A stretch of DNA of 35,148 bases. It comes from an uncultured Pelagibacteraceae bacterium (GTDB lineage Bacteria > Pseudomonadota > Alphaproteobacteria > Pelagibacterales > Pelagibacteraceae). Below are positions 24,199 through 32,829 of this stretch, in pieces; position 1 is the first letter of the stretch; every line of letters starts with the position of its first letter. A model generated the notes under the pieces. It saw only the letters and a list, made by a program, of their open reading frames with translations. It did no database searches and was not told where the DNA came from. The position numbers and the translations under genes were made by a program. The stretch spans positions 1 to 35,148 of the forward strand of contig CACNAX010000010.1 of NCBI GenBank assembly GCA_902618565.1. Reading direction: 5' to 3'.

Positions 24199-24227
24199 TT
24201 GCAATTTAAGGGAAATATCTGTAAATT
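24199..24227 (+). promoter_or_regulatory. Possible purE promoter
   Basis: TTGCAA at 24199-24204 and TAAATT at 24222-24227 are separated by 17 bases. They lie in the 104-base gap between the divergent dipeptidase and purE genes. This predicts a transcript starting a few bases before the ATG at 24240. The same -10 hexamer and spacing appear upstream of egtB. In DNA this AT-rich, such matches arise by chance easily. Confidence 0.28.
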
Positions 24228-24239
24228 GATATTGGTTTC

Positions 24240-24734
24240 ATGAAATACAAAAAAAAATCACATAAAGTATCAATTGTAATGGGCAGTCAGTCTGATTACA
24301 AAACAATGAAAAATTGTGAAAAAGTTCTTAAGATTTTAAAAGTTAATTATGAGACAAATATCGTCTCTGCACACAGAACGCCTGATAGACTTTATACCTA
24401 TGCAAATAAAGCAGAAAATAATAATATTTCTATTATTATTGCTGGGGCCGGAGGATCAGCACATTTACCTGGTATGATTGCTGCTATAACTAGAATTCCA
24501 GTCATAGGTGTTCCCATTGAAAGTAAAAAGTTAAAAGGTTTAGATAGCCTACTATCAATTGCTCAAATGCCAAAAGGAATTCCTGTTGGTACAGTTGCTA
24601 TTGGAGAAGATGGTGCAATCAATGCTGGATTATATGCTGCTTCAATTATAGCTACGTATGATAACAATGTAAAAAAAACACTTTTAAATTGGCGAAAAAA
24701 ACAAACATCAAAAGTAAAAAAAAAACCAAAGTAA
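24240..24734 (+). CDS. purE: N5-carboxyaminoimidazole ribonucleotide mutase
   Basis: PurE moves the carboxyl group of N5-CAIR to carbon, forming CAIR in purine synthesis. The 164-residue protein contains VMGSQSDYKTMKNC (14-27), VSAHRTPDRLYTYA, IIAGAGGSAHLPGMIAA and GLDSLLSIAQMPKGIPVGTV, all catalytic or substrate-binding hallmarks of class I PurE. Ends are lysine-rich (KYKKKSHK at the start, KVKKKPK at the end). It is followed after 3 bases by purK, the enzyme making its substrate. Confidence 0.97.
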   Translation: MKYKKKSHKVSIVMGSQSDYKTMKNCEKVLKILKVNYETNIVSAHRTPDRLYTYANKAENNNISIIIAGAGGSAHLPGMIAAITRIPVIGVPIESKKLKGLDSLLSIAQMPKGIPVGTVAIGEDGAINAGLYAASIIATYDNNVKKTLLNWRKKQTSKVKKKPK

Positions 24735-24737
24735 TTA

Positions 24738-25781
24738 ATGTCTAAACCTGATCTAGGAATAATAGGCGGTGGACAATTAGGAAGTCTATTAGCATCCGCA
24801 GCAAAAAAACTAAATATTAAAACGGTTATTTTATCTGACGATAAAGATGCACCTGCAATCAATTTTGCTGATGAATTTATTTATGGAGATTACCAAGACA
24901 TAAATATTATCAATAACTTTTTAGAAAAAGTCGATCTTGTAACATATGAGTTTGAAAATATTCCATATGAAATATTGAAAAAAATTAATGAAATAAAGTC
25001 TGTATTACCTAGCCCTGAAATAAATAAATTAATCCAAAATAGACTAACTGAAAAAGAATTTTTAAATAAAAATAATATAACTACAACTAAGTATGTAAGT
25101 ATAAATGATTTAGATGATATAAAAATAAACGATAAATTTATACCTGGTTTATTGAAAACTTGTACACTAGGTTACGATGGAAAGGGCCAATATAAAATAA
25201 ATAATGCAAATGATTTAAACAATGATTTCGATTTTTCAAAAGGCTACATTTTAGAAAAGATAGTAAATTTAAAAAAAGAAATTTCAGTTGTGGTTACAAG
25301 ATTTGGTCACCAAAAATATGAAATTTATGATCCAATTGAAAATTATCATGAAGACCAGATTTTAAAACACTCCAAAATTCCTGCTGATATAAGTGATGAA
25401 ATTAAAAATAAAGCATTGGACTGGGCAAAAAAAGTAGCTGAAGAGCTTGATTATATTGGTACTATGTGCGTTGAATTCTTTATAGATAAAAATAATAATT
25501 TATATGCTAATGAAGTTGCGCCAAGAGTGCATAATTCTGGACACCTAACTATAAATTCACACAACATTAGCCAATTTGAAAATCATATAAGAGCTGTATG
25601 TGGACTTGAAAAATTAGAAACAAAAAAAATTTATAATGCAAAAATGCTTAATTTGATTGGTGAGGATATATTAGAATATAAAAATAAAAAATTTAAAGAA
25701 AATGAATTTTTTTATGATTATTTAAAAAAAGAAGTTAAAGCTAAAAGAAAAATGGGACATTTAACAACTATAGAAAAATAG
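24738..25781 (+). CDS. purK: N5-carboxyaminoimidazole ribonucleotide synthetase
   Basis: PurK carboxylates AIR with bicarbonate and ATP. The 347-residue ATP-grasp protein starts LGIIGGGQLGSLLASAAKKL (6-25). It has TYEFENIPYEIL (70-81), TCTLGYDGKGQYKI, and the metal-binding C-terminal stretch YANEVAPRVHNSGHLTINSH. Length is close to the usual 350-380. It is in the conserved purE-purK order. The stop lies 2 bases from the stop of the convergent SRAP gene. Confidence 0.96.
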   Translation: MSKPDLGIIGGGQLGSLLASAAKKLNIKTVILSDDKDAPAINFADEFIYGDYQDINIINNFLEKVDLVTYEFENIPYEILKKINEIKSVLPSPEINKLIQNRLTEKEFLNKNNITTTKYVSINDLDDIKINDKFIPGLLKTCTLGYDGKGQYKINNANDLNNDFDFSKGYILEKIVNLKKEISVVVTRFGHQKYEIYDPIENYHEDQILKHSKIPADISDEIKNKALDWAKKVAEELDYIGTMCVEFFIDKNNNLYANEVAPRVHNSGHLTINSHNISQFENHIRAVCGLEKLETKKIYNAKMLNLIGEDILEYKNKKFKENEFFYDYLKKEVKAKRKMGHLTTIEK

Positions 25782-25783
25782 TT

Positions 25784-26407
25784 TTAAGATATAGTTTGTA
25801 TCAAAGAAATATTATTATTTGTAGGTTTATTAACTTCTTTTGAAACTTCATGAAAGTTTAATTTTGTTTTTTTACACTCTTTAAGAAAACTCGATCCTGT
25901 TAATTCAAGATTTAAATATCTATTAACATCATTTTCATTAATTATAACAGGTTGTCTATGATGTATTTCTTTAATATTTTCATCTGCGTCCTCGGTTATT
26001 AAACAAAATTGATCATTGTCATAAATAGCCGCTAAATACATAACCTTTTTATCCTCTCTTAAAAAATAATAAGGTGTTTTATTTTCTTTTTCTCTTTTCC
26101 ACTCATAAAAACCATCTGCTACAGCTACACATCTATGTAGTCGAATTAATTTTTTGAAAGAAACTTTTTCATCTATAGTTTCTAGTCTTGCATTTATTAA
26201 AGGTTTAAAATCTTTTTGCTTAGCCCAGCTAGGTACTACTCCCCACTTTAAATTTTCTAGAGTATTTCCATTATTATATTTTTTAATTACAGGTAATTTT
26301 TGAAATGGATGTGCATTATAATTTTCAGTATCTTCAACTTGTATAGCTGACTTAACAAGTTTTTTTGTTTTTGTAACAGGGCTAGTTATTACGTATCTTC
26401 CACACAT
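25784..26407 (-). CDS. SRAP/HMCES family abasic-site protein (YedK-like)
   Basis: SRAP proteins cross-link to abasic sites in single-stranded DNA through the N-terminal cysteine and protect them during replication. Here Cys2 follows the initiator Met (MCGRYVI). The other active-site elements are visible: INARLETI (about 71-78), CVAVADGFYEWKREKENKTP (93-112, catalytic Glu) and HHRQPVII near residue 150 in place of the usual H-x-R-M-P. At 207 residues it is slightly shorter than E. coli YedK (222). It starts 36 bases from the divergent acetyltransferase gene. Confidence 0.93.
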   Translation of the reverse strand: MCGRYVITSPVTKTKKLVKSAIQVEDTENYNAHPFQKLPVIKKYNNGNTLENLKWGVVPSWAKQKDFKPLINARLETIDEKVSFKKLIRLHRCVAVADGFYEWKREKENKTPYYFLREDKKVMYLAAIYDNDQFCLITEDADENIKEIHHRQPVIINENDVNRYLNLELTGSSFLKECKKTKLNFHEVSKEVNKPTNNNISLIQTIS

Positions 26408-26443
26408 ATTTAATTTTCTTGGTTTAATCTAAATTTAGATTAT

Positions 26444-26914
26444 ATGTTTTTCAAAACTATGAAATCAATAGAAAATAATTTTGATGATCCGCAGGTAAAT
26501 GAGTTGCTAACTAAGCATTTTATTGAATTGAGATCAGTTTCTCCTGAGGGGAGTTCTCATGTATTAGATATTCCTGGATTAAAGGATCCAAGTATAAAAT
26601 TCTGGAGTTTATGGGAAAATAATGAATTAATTGGTTGTGGAGCTTTAAAATTATTTGATGAAACGCATGGAGAATTTAAATCTATAAGAGTTTCAGACAA
26701 ATTTAGAAATAAAAAATATGGTGGAAAAATAATTTCACATCTTATTGAAAAATCTAAACAAATAGGAATTACTAAACTAAGTGTCGAAACTGGTGCAGGT
26801 GATTTTTTTGCACCCGCTAGAAAACTTTTTAAAAGTTTTGGTTTTAAAGAGTGTGGGCCTTTTGCGCACTATAAAGATGATCCTAATTCATGCTATTATT
26901 CAGTAGATATTTGA
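26444..26914 (+). CDS. GNAT family N-acetyltransferase
   Basis: The 156-residue product has the GNAT fold. LWENNELIGCGALKLFDETH (56-75) is followed by the acetyl-CoA loop SDKFRNKKYGGKIISHLIEK (82-101), then TKLSVETGAGDFFAPARKLF and KSFGFKECGPFAHYKDDPNS. The acceptor is unknown. The end resembles amino-acid or small-amine acetyltransferases of the YsnE-like group, a weak resemblance. Two starts are possible, 26444 (MFFKTM) and 26459 (MKSIENN). The stop codon overlaps the ribosome-binding site of the next gene. Confidence 0.88.
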   Translation: MFFKTMKSIENNFDDPQVNELLTKHFIELRSVSPEGSSHVLDIPGLKDPSIKFWSLWENNELIGCGALKLFDETHGEFKSIRVSDKFRNKKYGGKIISHLIEKSKQIGITKLSVETGAGDFFAPARKLFKSFGFKECGPFAHYKDDPNSCYYSVDI

Positions 26915-26924
26915 GGAGTTTAGT

Positions 26925-27365
26925 TTGGAAACTGATAAATCGAGACCATTTGTATTATATGTTGCCGAAATCATTTATCAAAAGATATATGAAATCAAAA
27001 TTAAGAACCCTAATTTAACTAATATTCAAGCTTTTGAAATATTTATTGCATCAGATGATTATAATGAAATTAGTTCAGGAAATTTTCATGATAAATGGTT
27101 TAAAGAACTTGAGAGCAATGACTACGTAGATAAATCTACAAAAAAAAAGATTAATCAAGAAACTATAAGACTTTTACAAATACAAAAAGATACTATGATT
27201 AAACAATTAATGAAAATCCCAAAATTATATTATGCAAAAAGTCACTTTCCTTTGGAATTATCTCAAAGAGCATTTGATCATTTGTGGAGAGTTTGTGAAA
27301 GTTATGAACTTTGGTGTAAAGAAACTAAACAAAATGGATTAATATTATTAAATTTGACAGAATAA
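26925..27365 (+). CDS. Hypothetical 146-residue protein, TTG start
   Basis: I do not recognise this protein. It begins at a TTG (26925), supported by a strong GAGGAG six bases upstream, with no better ATG nearby. The sequence is charged and predominantly helical, with aromatic C-terminal segment AFDHLWRVCESYELWCKE. There is no signal peptide or membrane helix. It lies 10 bases after the acetyltransferase and 3 bases before the transporter, so all three are likely co-transcribed. Confidence 0.72.
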   Translation: METDKSRPFVLYVAEIIYQKIYEIKIKNPNLTNIQAFEIFIASDDYNEISSGNFHDKWFKELESNDYVDKSTKKKINQETIRLLQIQKDTMIKQLMKIPKLYYAKSHFPLELSQRAFDHLWRVCESYELWCKETKQNGLILLNLTE

Positions 27366-27368
27366 TTT

Positions 27369-28985
27369 ATGAGTAATAAAATTTTGAGATTTATAGATAG
27401 TACTTTAATAGATTTAGGAAGACAGTTTAAGTGGACCTATCTACCACCATTGATGATTTATCTTGCTGCTGGTATTTCAGGACTAACAGGTATTGTTGGA
27501 ACTTTTTTTGTTAAAGACTATCTAAACTTATCTGCTGCTTTTCTTGCTGGACTGGGTTTTTGGGCCGGAATTCCATGGGCACTAAAAATGCCTTTAGGTC
27601 ATCTTGTTGATCTAATCTGGAATAAAAAAAATTACATGGTTTTTGTTGGAGCATCCTTAATCTCATTAAGTTTAATTATAATGTACGGTTTAATAATTCA
27701 TACTGAGTGGATGTCATCAATTCTTTCAGTAGAAACATGGTTTGTGATCAGTGTTTTACTTGCTCCGATTGGTTATGTTGTTCAAGATGTTGTGGCTGAT
27801 GCTATGACTGTAGAGGCTGTTCCTTTAGTTGATGACAGTGGAAATAAATTTTCAAGAGATGAAATCAAGCTTATGCATACAACAATGCAAACTCTTGGAA
27901 GATTTGCAATAATTGGTGGAACTGTTTTAGTTGCTTTAGCTAACGTTATCCTCTTTAAAGGAGTAGACGATCTTGAACAAGCAGATAAGATAAGTTTATA
28001 CGGTTCAATCTATATATATGCTTTAATTATACCAATTGTATCCGTTCTTGGAATATTTCTCGCTTCATATTTAAAAAATCAAAAGAAAAGAAAACTTATT
28101 GAACAAGGTCTTGAGGGTGATCAAGATTATGCTCCTTCAGAAAAAACTGAAGTAAACTGGTGGATATTAGGTGGAAGTTTAGTTTTTGTTATTTTCACTC
28201 TAGGTATTGGATCATTCAAAGTGCCATTTGCTCAAGAAATTGTTTTTTTAGGTTCAATGGCAATTATTCTATTTTTAATGAATAAATTAGTTAAAGAACT
28301 TCCTCAGGATTTAAGACTTACTGTTGTAGGGACAGCAATAATAATTTTTATTTTTAGAGCAATGCCAGGACCTGGTCCGGGTTTATCTTGGTTTGAAATT
28401 GATGTACTTGAATTCAATGAACAATTTTTTTCTGTATTATCTCTTATAGCCTCTGTTTTAACGCTTGTTGGTATTATTTTATTAAGACCATTTATGGCAA
28501 ACAACTCTATAGCTAGAATAATAGTAATTTTATCTGTTGCAGGCGCAATTTTATTTTTACCAAGTGTTGGTATGTATTATGGATTTCACAATTGGACATC
28601 ATCAATTACTAATGGAGTTGTTGATGCCAAGTTTATTGCAATATTAAATACTGCACTTGAGTCACCTTTGGGACAAGTCTCAATGATACCTTTGCTCGCG
28701 TGGATTGCTAAAAATGCGCCTTCGCACTTAAAAGCAACTTTCTTTGCAGTATTCGCATCTTTTACAAATCTTGCTTTATCAGCAAGTGCTTTAGGAACTA
28801 AATATTTAAATGAAATTTATGTTATTACTAGAGAGGTAAAGGATAAGGTAACAAACGCTATTCTTACAACTGCCGATTATTCAGATCTAGGTATTTTGTT
28901 GATAACAGTAACACTAATAACTTTAATAATTCCAATTGTGTTTGTGGTTATTATTCAAAAAACTAAATTTAAAACTTCAGAATAA
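27369..28985 (+). CDS. Multi-pass transporter, BT1 (folate-biopterin)/MFS-like
   Basis: This 538-residue integral membrane protein has about twelve hydrophobic segments. The early part GLGFWAGIPWALKMPLGHLV (61-80) and the strongly conserved-looking APIGYVVQDVVADAMTVEAV (132-151) recall the BT1 folate-biopterin transporter family within the MFS. A charged cytoplasmic loop (LKNQKKRKLIEQGLEGDQ) divides the protein. An AmpG-like or PucC-like MFS carrier is an alternative. Lying tail to tail with the sarcosine oxidase operon, whose enzymes need tetrahydrofolate, it makes folate or pterin uptake an attractive but unproven guess. Confidence 0.75.
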   Translation: MSNKILRFIDSTLIDLGRQFKWTYLPPLMIYLAAGISGLTGIVGTFFVKDYLNLSAAFLAGLGFWAGIPWALKMPLGHLVDLIWNKKNYMVFVGASLISLSLIIMYGLIIHTEWMSSILSVETWFVISVLLAPIGYVVQDVVADAMTVEAVPLVDDSGNKFSRDEIKLMHTTMQTLGRFAIIGGTVLVALANVILFKGVDDLEQADKISLYGSIYIYALIIPIVSVLGIFLASYLKNQKKRKLIEQGLEGDQDYAPSEKTEVNWWILGGSLVFVIFTLGIGSFKVPFAQEIVFLGSMAIILFLMNKLVKELPQDLRLTVVGTAIIIFIFRAMPGPGPGLSWFEIDVLEFNEQFFSVLSLIASVLTLVGIILLRPFMANNSIARIIVILSVAGAILFLPSVGMYYGFHNWTSSITNGVVDAKFIAILNTALESPLGQVSMIPLLAWIAKNAPSHLKATFFAVFASFTNLALSASALGTKYLNEIYVITREVKDKVTNAILTTADYSDLGILLITVTLITLIIPIVFVVIIQKTKFKTSE

Positions 28986-28988
28986 TTT

Positions 28989-29567
28989 TTATTCAGCTTT
29001 ATAGCCAAATTCTAAACAAGCATCAGTTATTGAATGATAAAGAGATTCACCAAAACTTCTTAAAGCGAATATTCTTACTTTTTTTGGATTTGAACTAATA
29101 AAATCAATAGTTATTGTAATTGCATGAAAAGCAGAATTAGAACATTTCCCTTCATCAAGGCCATCTAAATTTAATGGACAACCTTTTTTCAATACTTCAT
29201 CTACCAAAGAACCTTCTAATTCAAGTATTGTTCTTGAATGAGATAGATCAGTTAATGCAAAATCATCATTACTTAGGTTTTCTAAAATAGATTTTTCTAT
29301 TTCTTTATTCTTTGAAACGACTAACCAATTATCAGGTCCCATCCATAAAATTCTTGTATTAGGATTTGAAGATACCAAAAGAGTCTGGGGTAAATTTAAA
29401 TTATCTATTTTTATTTTATCAATACTAATTGAAGATTTTTTATATTTAACAATCTGATAAATCAAAATATCTTTGATTTCTCTGATATTTATTAGCTCAT
29501 CTTTACTATCGTGATTGCCAAACAATCCATGTTTATGAATATTTTCTAGTGCAGAAACATTTTTCAT
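28989..29567 (-). CDS. soxG: Sarcosine oxidase gamma subunit
   Basis: The 192-residue protein resembles SoxG. It has TRILWMGPDNWLVVSKNKEI (71-90), ALTDLSHSRTILELEGSLVD and LKKGCPLNLD, which form a GcvT-like half-fold, and ends RSFGESLYHSITDACLEFGY. SoxG is a structural subunit of the heterotetramer. Its ATG overlaps the soxA stop by four bases. The stop lies 3 bases from that of the convergent transporter gene. Confidence 0.9.
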   Translation of the reverse strand: MKNVSALENIHKHGLFGNHDSKDELINIREIKDILIYQIVKYKKSSISIDKIKIDNLNLPQTLLVSSNPNTRILWMGPDNWLVVSKNKEIEKSILENLSNDDFALTDLSHSRTILELEGSLVDEVLKKGCPLNLDGLDEGKCSNSAFHAITITIDFISSNPKKVRIFALRSFGESLYHSITDACLEFGYKAE

Positions 29568-32560
29568 GATCTAACTCTTTTTCCTTCAGGATCAACATAA
29601 TGTGAAGATATAACTTCTACTTCAATTGATTTATTTTTTAATGGTGATACCGCAAAAAACTTTTTACCTATCATGTTTTTTCCATCTTTCATAATTGCTA
29701 GAGAAAATGGATTATTATTTTCTACACTCCAACAAGAAGAAGAAACGTGACCAAGTTTAGGATTAGGTAATTTTGCATTCTGATCTTGAACAATATGAGA
29801 TCCTTCAGGAATACTTGACTTTCTATCAATTGGAATAAGTCCGACAATTTTTTGTCTGCTCTCAACATTAAATGCTTCTCTTCCTAAAGAATTTTTGCCA
29901 ATAAAATCTTTTTTCTTTGAAACTAATCCATTTAATGAAACATCTGATGGAATTGTTCGTCCATCTAATTCTGGTCCTGCAACGTGTCCCATTTCAATTC
30001 TTAATGTTGATAAAGCTTCAGTTCCATAAGGCTGATTTCCAAATTCTTTTCCTACTTCCATCATTTTCTCCCACATGAACATACCATGATCTGATTTGAC
30101 ATTAATCTCATATGCAAGCTCGCCAGAAAATGAAATTCTAAAAATTCTTGATGGAACACCAAAAAATTCTGCTTCTTTATAGCCCATAAAAGGCAAAGCT
30201 TCATTTGATACGTCTAAGTCCGGATATAATTTTGACAACATTTCTCTAGATTTAGGTCCAGCAATTGCAGCCCCTGCCCATTGCTCAGTTGTAGAGACAA
30301 CATTTACATTTAATTCTGGCCAAACAATTTGAAGATAATATTCTAAGTGAGATAAAACATTTGCAGCTTGTGCAGTTGTTGTTGTCATATGATAATGATT
30401 TTCTGAAATTCTTGTTGTTGTTCCATCGTCCATGACAATTCCATCTTCTCTAAGCATCAATCCATATCTTGCTTTTCCAACAGGTAATTTCATCCAAGCA
30501 TTTGTATAAACTCTATTTAAAAATTCTGCCGCGTCTGGACCTTTAATATCAATTTTTCCTAATGTTGTTACATCGCATATACCAACATTCTCTCTAACAT
30601 TTTTTGCCTCTCTCTTTGAAGCTTCAAATAAAGTTTCACTTCCTTGCTTATAAAATCGAGGTCTTTTCCAAGCACCTGCATCAACAAATACAGCATTATT
30701 TTTCTCATGCCATTCATGCATTGGAGTTTTTCTAGTTGGCATATATTCCATACCTACTTCACGACCAACTATTGTCCCGATTGTAATTGGTGTAAAAGGT
30801 GGTCTAAATGTTGTGTGTCCTACTTCAGGAACTATTTTATTTTCTATATTAGATACCAACTGAAGACCATTTAAATTACTTGTACGGCCTTGATCTGTTG
30901 CCATTCCAAGAGTTGTGTATCTTTTGACATGCTCTATTGATCTGTAACCTTCTCTTAGTGCAATTTCTATATCAGAAACAGATACATCATTTTGAAAATC
31001 AACAAATCTTTTTGGATTTTCATTTTTGGGTAAAGGCATACACCAAAATTTATCATGAGCACCATATTTTTTTTCATTTACATTTGGAATTGTAATTTCT
31101 GTTTTAGTATCTGTAATTTTTGCGGAAAGATTTGAACCATTTTCAAAACCATTTTTTAAACTTTCTTCTAAAGTAAAAGATCCATTTGCTGCGCCAACTG
31201 AGGTCTCATGTTGTTTTTTCTTGTCTGGAATAAATGCATCAATTTTTTCTTCATACTTAAGTTTATTTCCTGATTGTGATGCTAAATGTACAGATGGTGT
31301 CCAAAATCCAGACACACAAATACAATCACAATCTACAGTTTCTATTTTCTCAAAAGAATTTTTATCTTTATTAAGTTTACCAATTTTTGCAGATTTAACT
31401 TTTTTATATCCATTAGCAACAATAACACCATGAGAAAATCTTATATCAATTCCCTTTGATTTGGCTTCATCGATTAATTCTGATGAATGTTCTTCTCTAG
31501 TATCTAATATAATTGGTTCAACATTATTTTTTTTGAACTCTAAAGCTGTTTCATATGCGCTATCATTATTAGTAAATATTAAAGGTTTCTTTCCAACTAA
31601 AACTCCATAGACTTTCATATATTCTTTTGCAGCTGCTGATAAAAAAATTCCTGGAGTATCATTGTTTCCAAATACAATTGGTCTTTCAATTGAACCCGTT
31701 GATAAAATTGTTTCTTTGGCTCTAATATACCAAAGTCTTTGTCTTGGAGTAAATTTTGATTTTTTCTCTAAATGATCACTAACTCTTTCAAACATTACCA
31801 GCATGTTATGATCATAATAACCAAAAACTTGAGATCTATTTTTTACAGTGACATTAGGCATAGATTTTAATTCATTAATTATTTTTTCTGCCCAATCTTT
31901 TCCTGATAAATTATCGATGCTTACATCGTCGGTCAAAAGTGTTCCTCCAAATCTTGGTTTATCCTCAGCTAAAATTACTTTTGCTCCATTTTTTGCAGCA
32001 GCATAAGCACTTGCTAATCCAGAGGGTCCAGATCCGGTAACCAACAAATCGCAATACTCAAATTTATGTTCGTATCTTTCTTTATCTTTTTCTATCGAAG
32101 CAACCCCTAAACCTGCAGCTTTTCTTATGAAAGGTTCGTAAATTTTATACCAGAAACTTTTAGGCCACATAAATGTTTTATAATAAAACCCAGCAGGGAA
32201 AAACATTTTTAAAAAATTATTAATTGCACCAATATCAAAATTGACTGATGGCCAACAATTTTGGCTAGTAGCTGATAAACCTTCAACGAGTTCCATTTCT
32301 GTTGCATTAACATTAGGTTCTGAATGACCATTGAATTCAACTTGAAGCTTTGCGTTCGGCTCCTCTACTCCTGCGCCAAAAAATCCTCTGGGTCTATGAT
32401 ACTTAAAACTTCTACCAACTAAGTGTATTCCATTTGCAATCAAAGCAGATGCAATTGTATCACCTTCATATCCAAATAATTTTTTACCATTAAAAGTAAA
32501 AGATATTTTTTTGTTTCGATTAATTAATCCCTCTTTATTTAATCTAAATGGTTGGCTCAT
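29564..32560 (-). CDS. soxA: Sarcosine oxidase alpha subunit
   Basis: SoxA is the 998-residue subunit that binds NAD+ and tetrahydrofolate. In order it has an N-terminal ferredoxin-like fold without cluster cysteines (FTFNGKKLFGYEGDTIASAL, 21-40; GRSFKYHRPRGFFG), and a Rossmann domain (LLVTGSGPSGLASAYAAAKN, 172-191). A C-terminal GcvT domain runs from about residue 600 (RENVGICDVTTLGKIDIKGP; later GELAYEINV and YGTEALSTLRIEMGH). The enzyme demethylates sarcosine to glycine, with methylene-THF and H2O2 as the other products. It overlaps both soxD and soxG by four bases. Confidence 0.95.
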   Translation of the reverse strand: MSQPFRLNKEGLINRNKKISFTFNGKKLFGYEGDTIASALIANGIHLVGRSFKYHRPRGFFGAGVEEPNAKLQVEFNGHSEPNVNATEMELVEGLSATSQNCWPSVNFDIGAINNFLKMFFPAGFYYKTFMWPKSFWYKIYEPFIRKAAGLGVASIEKDKERYEHKFEYCDLLVTGSGPSGLASAYAAAKNGAKVILAEDKPRFGGTLLTDDVSIDNLSGKDWAEKIINELKSMPNVTVKNRSQVFGYYDHNMLVMFERVSDHLEKKSKFTPRQRLWYIRAKETILSTGSIERPIVFGNNDTPGIFLSAAAKEYMKVYGVLVGKKPLIFTNNDSAYETALEFKKNNVEPIILDTREEHSSELIDEAKSKGIDIRFSHGVIVANGYKKVKSAKIGKLNKDKNSFEKIETVDCDCICVSGFWTPSVHLASQSGNKLKYEEKIDAFIPDKKKQHETSVGAANGSFTLEESLKNGFENGSNLSAKITDTKTEITIPNVNEKKYGAHDKFWCMPLPKNENPKRFVDFQNDVSVSDIEIALREGYRSIEHVKRYTTLGMATDQGRTSNLNGLQLVSNIENKIVPEVGHTTFRPPFTPITIGTIVGREVGMEYMPTRKTPMHEWHEKNNAVFVDAGAWKRPRFYKQGSETLFEASKREAKNVRENVGICDVTTLGKIDIKGPDAAEFLNRVYTNAWMKLPVGKARYGLMLREDGIVMDDGTTTRISENHYHMTTTTAQAANVLSHLEYYLQIVWPELNVNVVSTTEQWAGAAIAGPKSREMLSKLYPDLDVSNEALPFMGYKEAEFFGVPSRIFRISFSGELAYEINVKSDHGMFMWEKMMEVGKEFGNQPYGTEALSTLRIEMGHVAGPELDGRTIPSDVSLNGLVSKKKDFIGKNSLGREAFNVESRQKIVGLIPIDRKSSIPEGSHIVQDQNAKLPNPKLGHVSSSCWSVENNNPFSLAIMKDGKNMIGKKFFAVSPLKNKSIEVEVISSHYVDPEGKRVRS

Positions 32561-32826
32561 CTTATTTCTTCTGTAACTTTTGCTGTTTGGAAAATTTCAT
32601 GTGTAGCGGTGTCTCTTTGCACCTTAATCCATTGTCTACATCCAGCTATATGTTGCCATAACTCTATATGTTTCCCTCTTGGACTTTTTCTCATATAAAC
32701 AAAATTATCCCAATCTTCACTTGATACTTCTTCATTTATATTAGGTCTTTTTACAGTTGCATCACCTCCATATGAAAATTCTTTTTGTGCTCTTAAACCG
32801 CAATAAGGACATTTGATGTATAACAT
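32557..32826 (-). CDS. soxD: Sarcosine oxidase delta subunit
   Basis: This 89-residue zinc-binding subunit has C6 and C9 (CPYCGLRAQKEFSYGG) and H59 and C63 (WQHIAGCRQWIKVQRDT), the known Cys2-His-Cys set of SoxD. The arrangement RKSPRGKHIELWQH is also typical. It sits between soxB (3-base gap) and soxA (four-base overlap), the standard soxBDAG order. Confidence 0.95.
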   Translation of the reverse strand: MLYIKCPYCGLRAQKEFSYGGDATVKRPNINEEVSSEDWDNFVYMRKSPRGKHIELWQHIAGCRQWIKVQRDTATHEIFQTAKVTEEIR

Positions 32827-32829
32827 TTT

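Noticed and set aside
30644..31433. Plus-strand open frames inside soxA
   Set aside because: Antisense to a clearly functional gene and of unnatural composition; no support.
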